Below are positions 63,551 to 64,000 of a stretch of DNA of 64,000 nucleotides, piece after piece. Source of the DNA: Burkholderiaceae bacterium. GTDB lineage: Bacteria > Pseudomonadota > Gammaproteobacteria > Burkholderiales > Burkholderiaceae_C. The first letter of the stretch is position 1; each line of letters starts with the position of its first letter. The stretch lies in the NCBI GenBank assembly GCA_024235895.1, contig JACKLM010000003.1:372001-436000 (forward strand), read 5' to 3'. Below the pieces are notes generated by a model. It searched no databases. It saw only the letters and a list, made by a program, of their open reading frames with translations, and had not been told where the DNA came from. The position numbers were made by a program, and so were the translations under genes.

Positions 63551-64000
63551 ATGCAAAGCGTCGCGCGCGTCTTCTCGCAGGCGATCGTCCAGCTCGCCGA
63601 GCGCGACGGGCTGGCGTTGCCGGCGCCGCTGCTGGCGGCCGTGCACGGCGCGGCGCGCGTGCCGCTGGCAACCCAGGACGCGTTGTGGGAGGCGTTCTGC
63701 CGCGCCGGCGGCGCGCCGCTGCCGGGGCTGCGCGTCGGCCTGGCGCTGCAGGTGGCGCACCTGGACAGCGCCGGGCTGCAGCTCGTCGCCTGCGAGACGC
63801 TGGGCGAGGCGCTGGAGGAGCTTGCCGAGGTCGCGCCGGCGATCGGCGAGGGTGGCGGGTTCGAGCTGCTGCGCGACGGCGCGCGCGCCCGGCTCGTCTA
63901 CCGGCCGCGGATGGCGGTGCGCGCGCCCGAGCGGGTGGAGGCGGTGCTCGCCAGCGCGCTCAACCTCGCGCGCTGGGCGACCGGTGGGCGCTTCCAGGCT
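63551..64000 (+). CDS. AraC-type transcriptional regulator, N-terminal part (runs off window)
   Basis: Open from the ATG at 63551 to the window end, 150 residues without a stop. The translation begins MQSVARVFSQAIVQLAERDG and continues ARVPLATQDALWEAFCRAGG, PLPGLRVGLALQVAHLD and LVACETLGEALEELAEVAPA. This is the N-terminal ligand domain seen in AraC regulators of the arabinose-binding-like (OruR/CdhR-like) type; the HTH would be beyond the window. It is divergent from the ThDP enzyme over 122 bp and is therefore the likely regulator of the ThDP enzyme-transporter-epimerase genes. Confidence 0.82.
   Translation, partial: MQSVARVFSQAIVQLAERDGLALPAPLLAAVHGAARVPLATQDALWEAFCRAGGAPLPGLRVGLALQVAHLDSAGLQLVACETLGEALEELAEVAPAIGEGGGFELLRDGARARLVYRPRMAVRAPERVEAVLASALNLARWATGGRFQA

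Overview
This is a very GC-rich stretch (about 70%) of a chromosome that looks like a betaproteobacterium of the order Burkholderiales, probably near the Rubrivivax/Leptothrix/Ideonella group. That placement is an inference from gene content: surE-pcm-nlpD, EttA, a kyn operon, several Liv-type transporters, and a dispersed repeat of a kind I associate with that group. No rRNA, tRNA, CRISPR array, phage or complete insertion sequence is visible. Almost all of the DNA is coding, and many operon genes overlap by 4 bases (ATGA, GTGA or TTGA).

Layout. 0-2.6 kb: the end of an O-acetylhomoserine sulfhydrylase gene and an aldehyde dehydrogenase. 2.6-12.6 kb: first Liv-type ABC transporter (livG-livF-binding protein-livH-livM), a divergent acyl-CoA synthetase, an ECHDC3-like crotonase, ETF-ubiquinone oxidoreductase and an SDR. 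12.6-18.9 kb: YceH, a thioesterase, a palindromic element, GST plus a PAS-LuxR regulator divergent from a two-subunit CoA transferase (scoAB), an orphan NarL-type response regulator and a quinone oxidoreductase. 19.1-21.6 kb: surE-pcm-nlpD. 21.8-28.7 kb: second Liv-type transporter with its own CoA ligase, in the place where rpoS is usually found. 28.8-34.3 kb: rlmD, a DUF4870 protein, ettA, a LytTR protein and a ROK sugar kinase. 34.3-39.8 kb: third Liv system, which looks like the canonical branched-chain amino acid importer, with a DUF6867 membrane protein. 40-44.8 kb: Xaa-Pro aminopeptidase, a DUF4287/DUF5655 protein, a DUF6544-like protein and a class V aminotransferase. 44.9-50.7 kb: kynB-kynU, kynA and azlC-azlD, divergent from a 2-aminobenzoate-CoA ligase. 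50.8-64 kb: FAH-family hydrolase, cupin, YghU-type GST, a small secreted protein, AidB-like acyl-CoA dehydrogenase with a PaaX-type regulator, a conserved hypothetical, a TauE/SafE permease with an SDR, an epimerase with a bile-acid:Na+ symporter homologue, a ThDP enzyme, and the start of an AraC-type regulator.

Theme. Much of the window concerns uptake of carboxylates or amino acids and their breakdown through CoA thioesters: three complete Liv-type transporters, three acyl/aryl-CoA ligases, a CoA transferase, a crotonase, an acyl-CoA dehydrogenase and the ubiquinone-linked electron acceptor. The kyn genes plus anthranilate-CoA ligase form a plausible tryptophan to anthranilate to anthraniloyl-CoA route arranged around one divergent promoter region.

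The most unusual signals are three. First, a dispersed repeat (two tandem 83-bp copies at scoA/scoB and one copy at livM/livG) forms mini-ORFs that bridge operon junctions with stop/start spacing kept. Second, a Liv/CoA-ligase module sits between nlpD and rlmD where rpoS would be expected. Third, there are large inverted repeats and palindromic elements in the few non-coding gaps.
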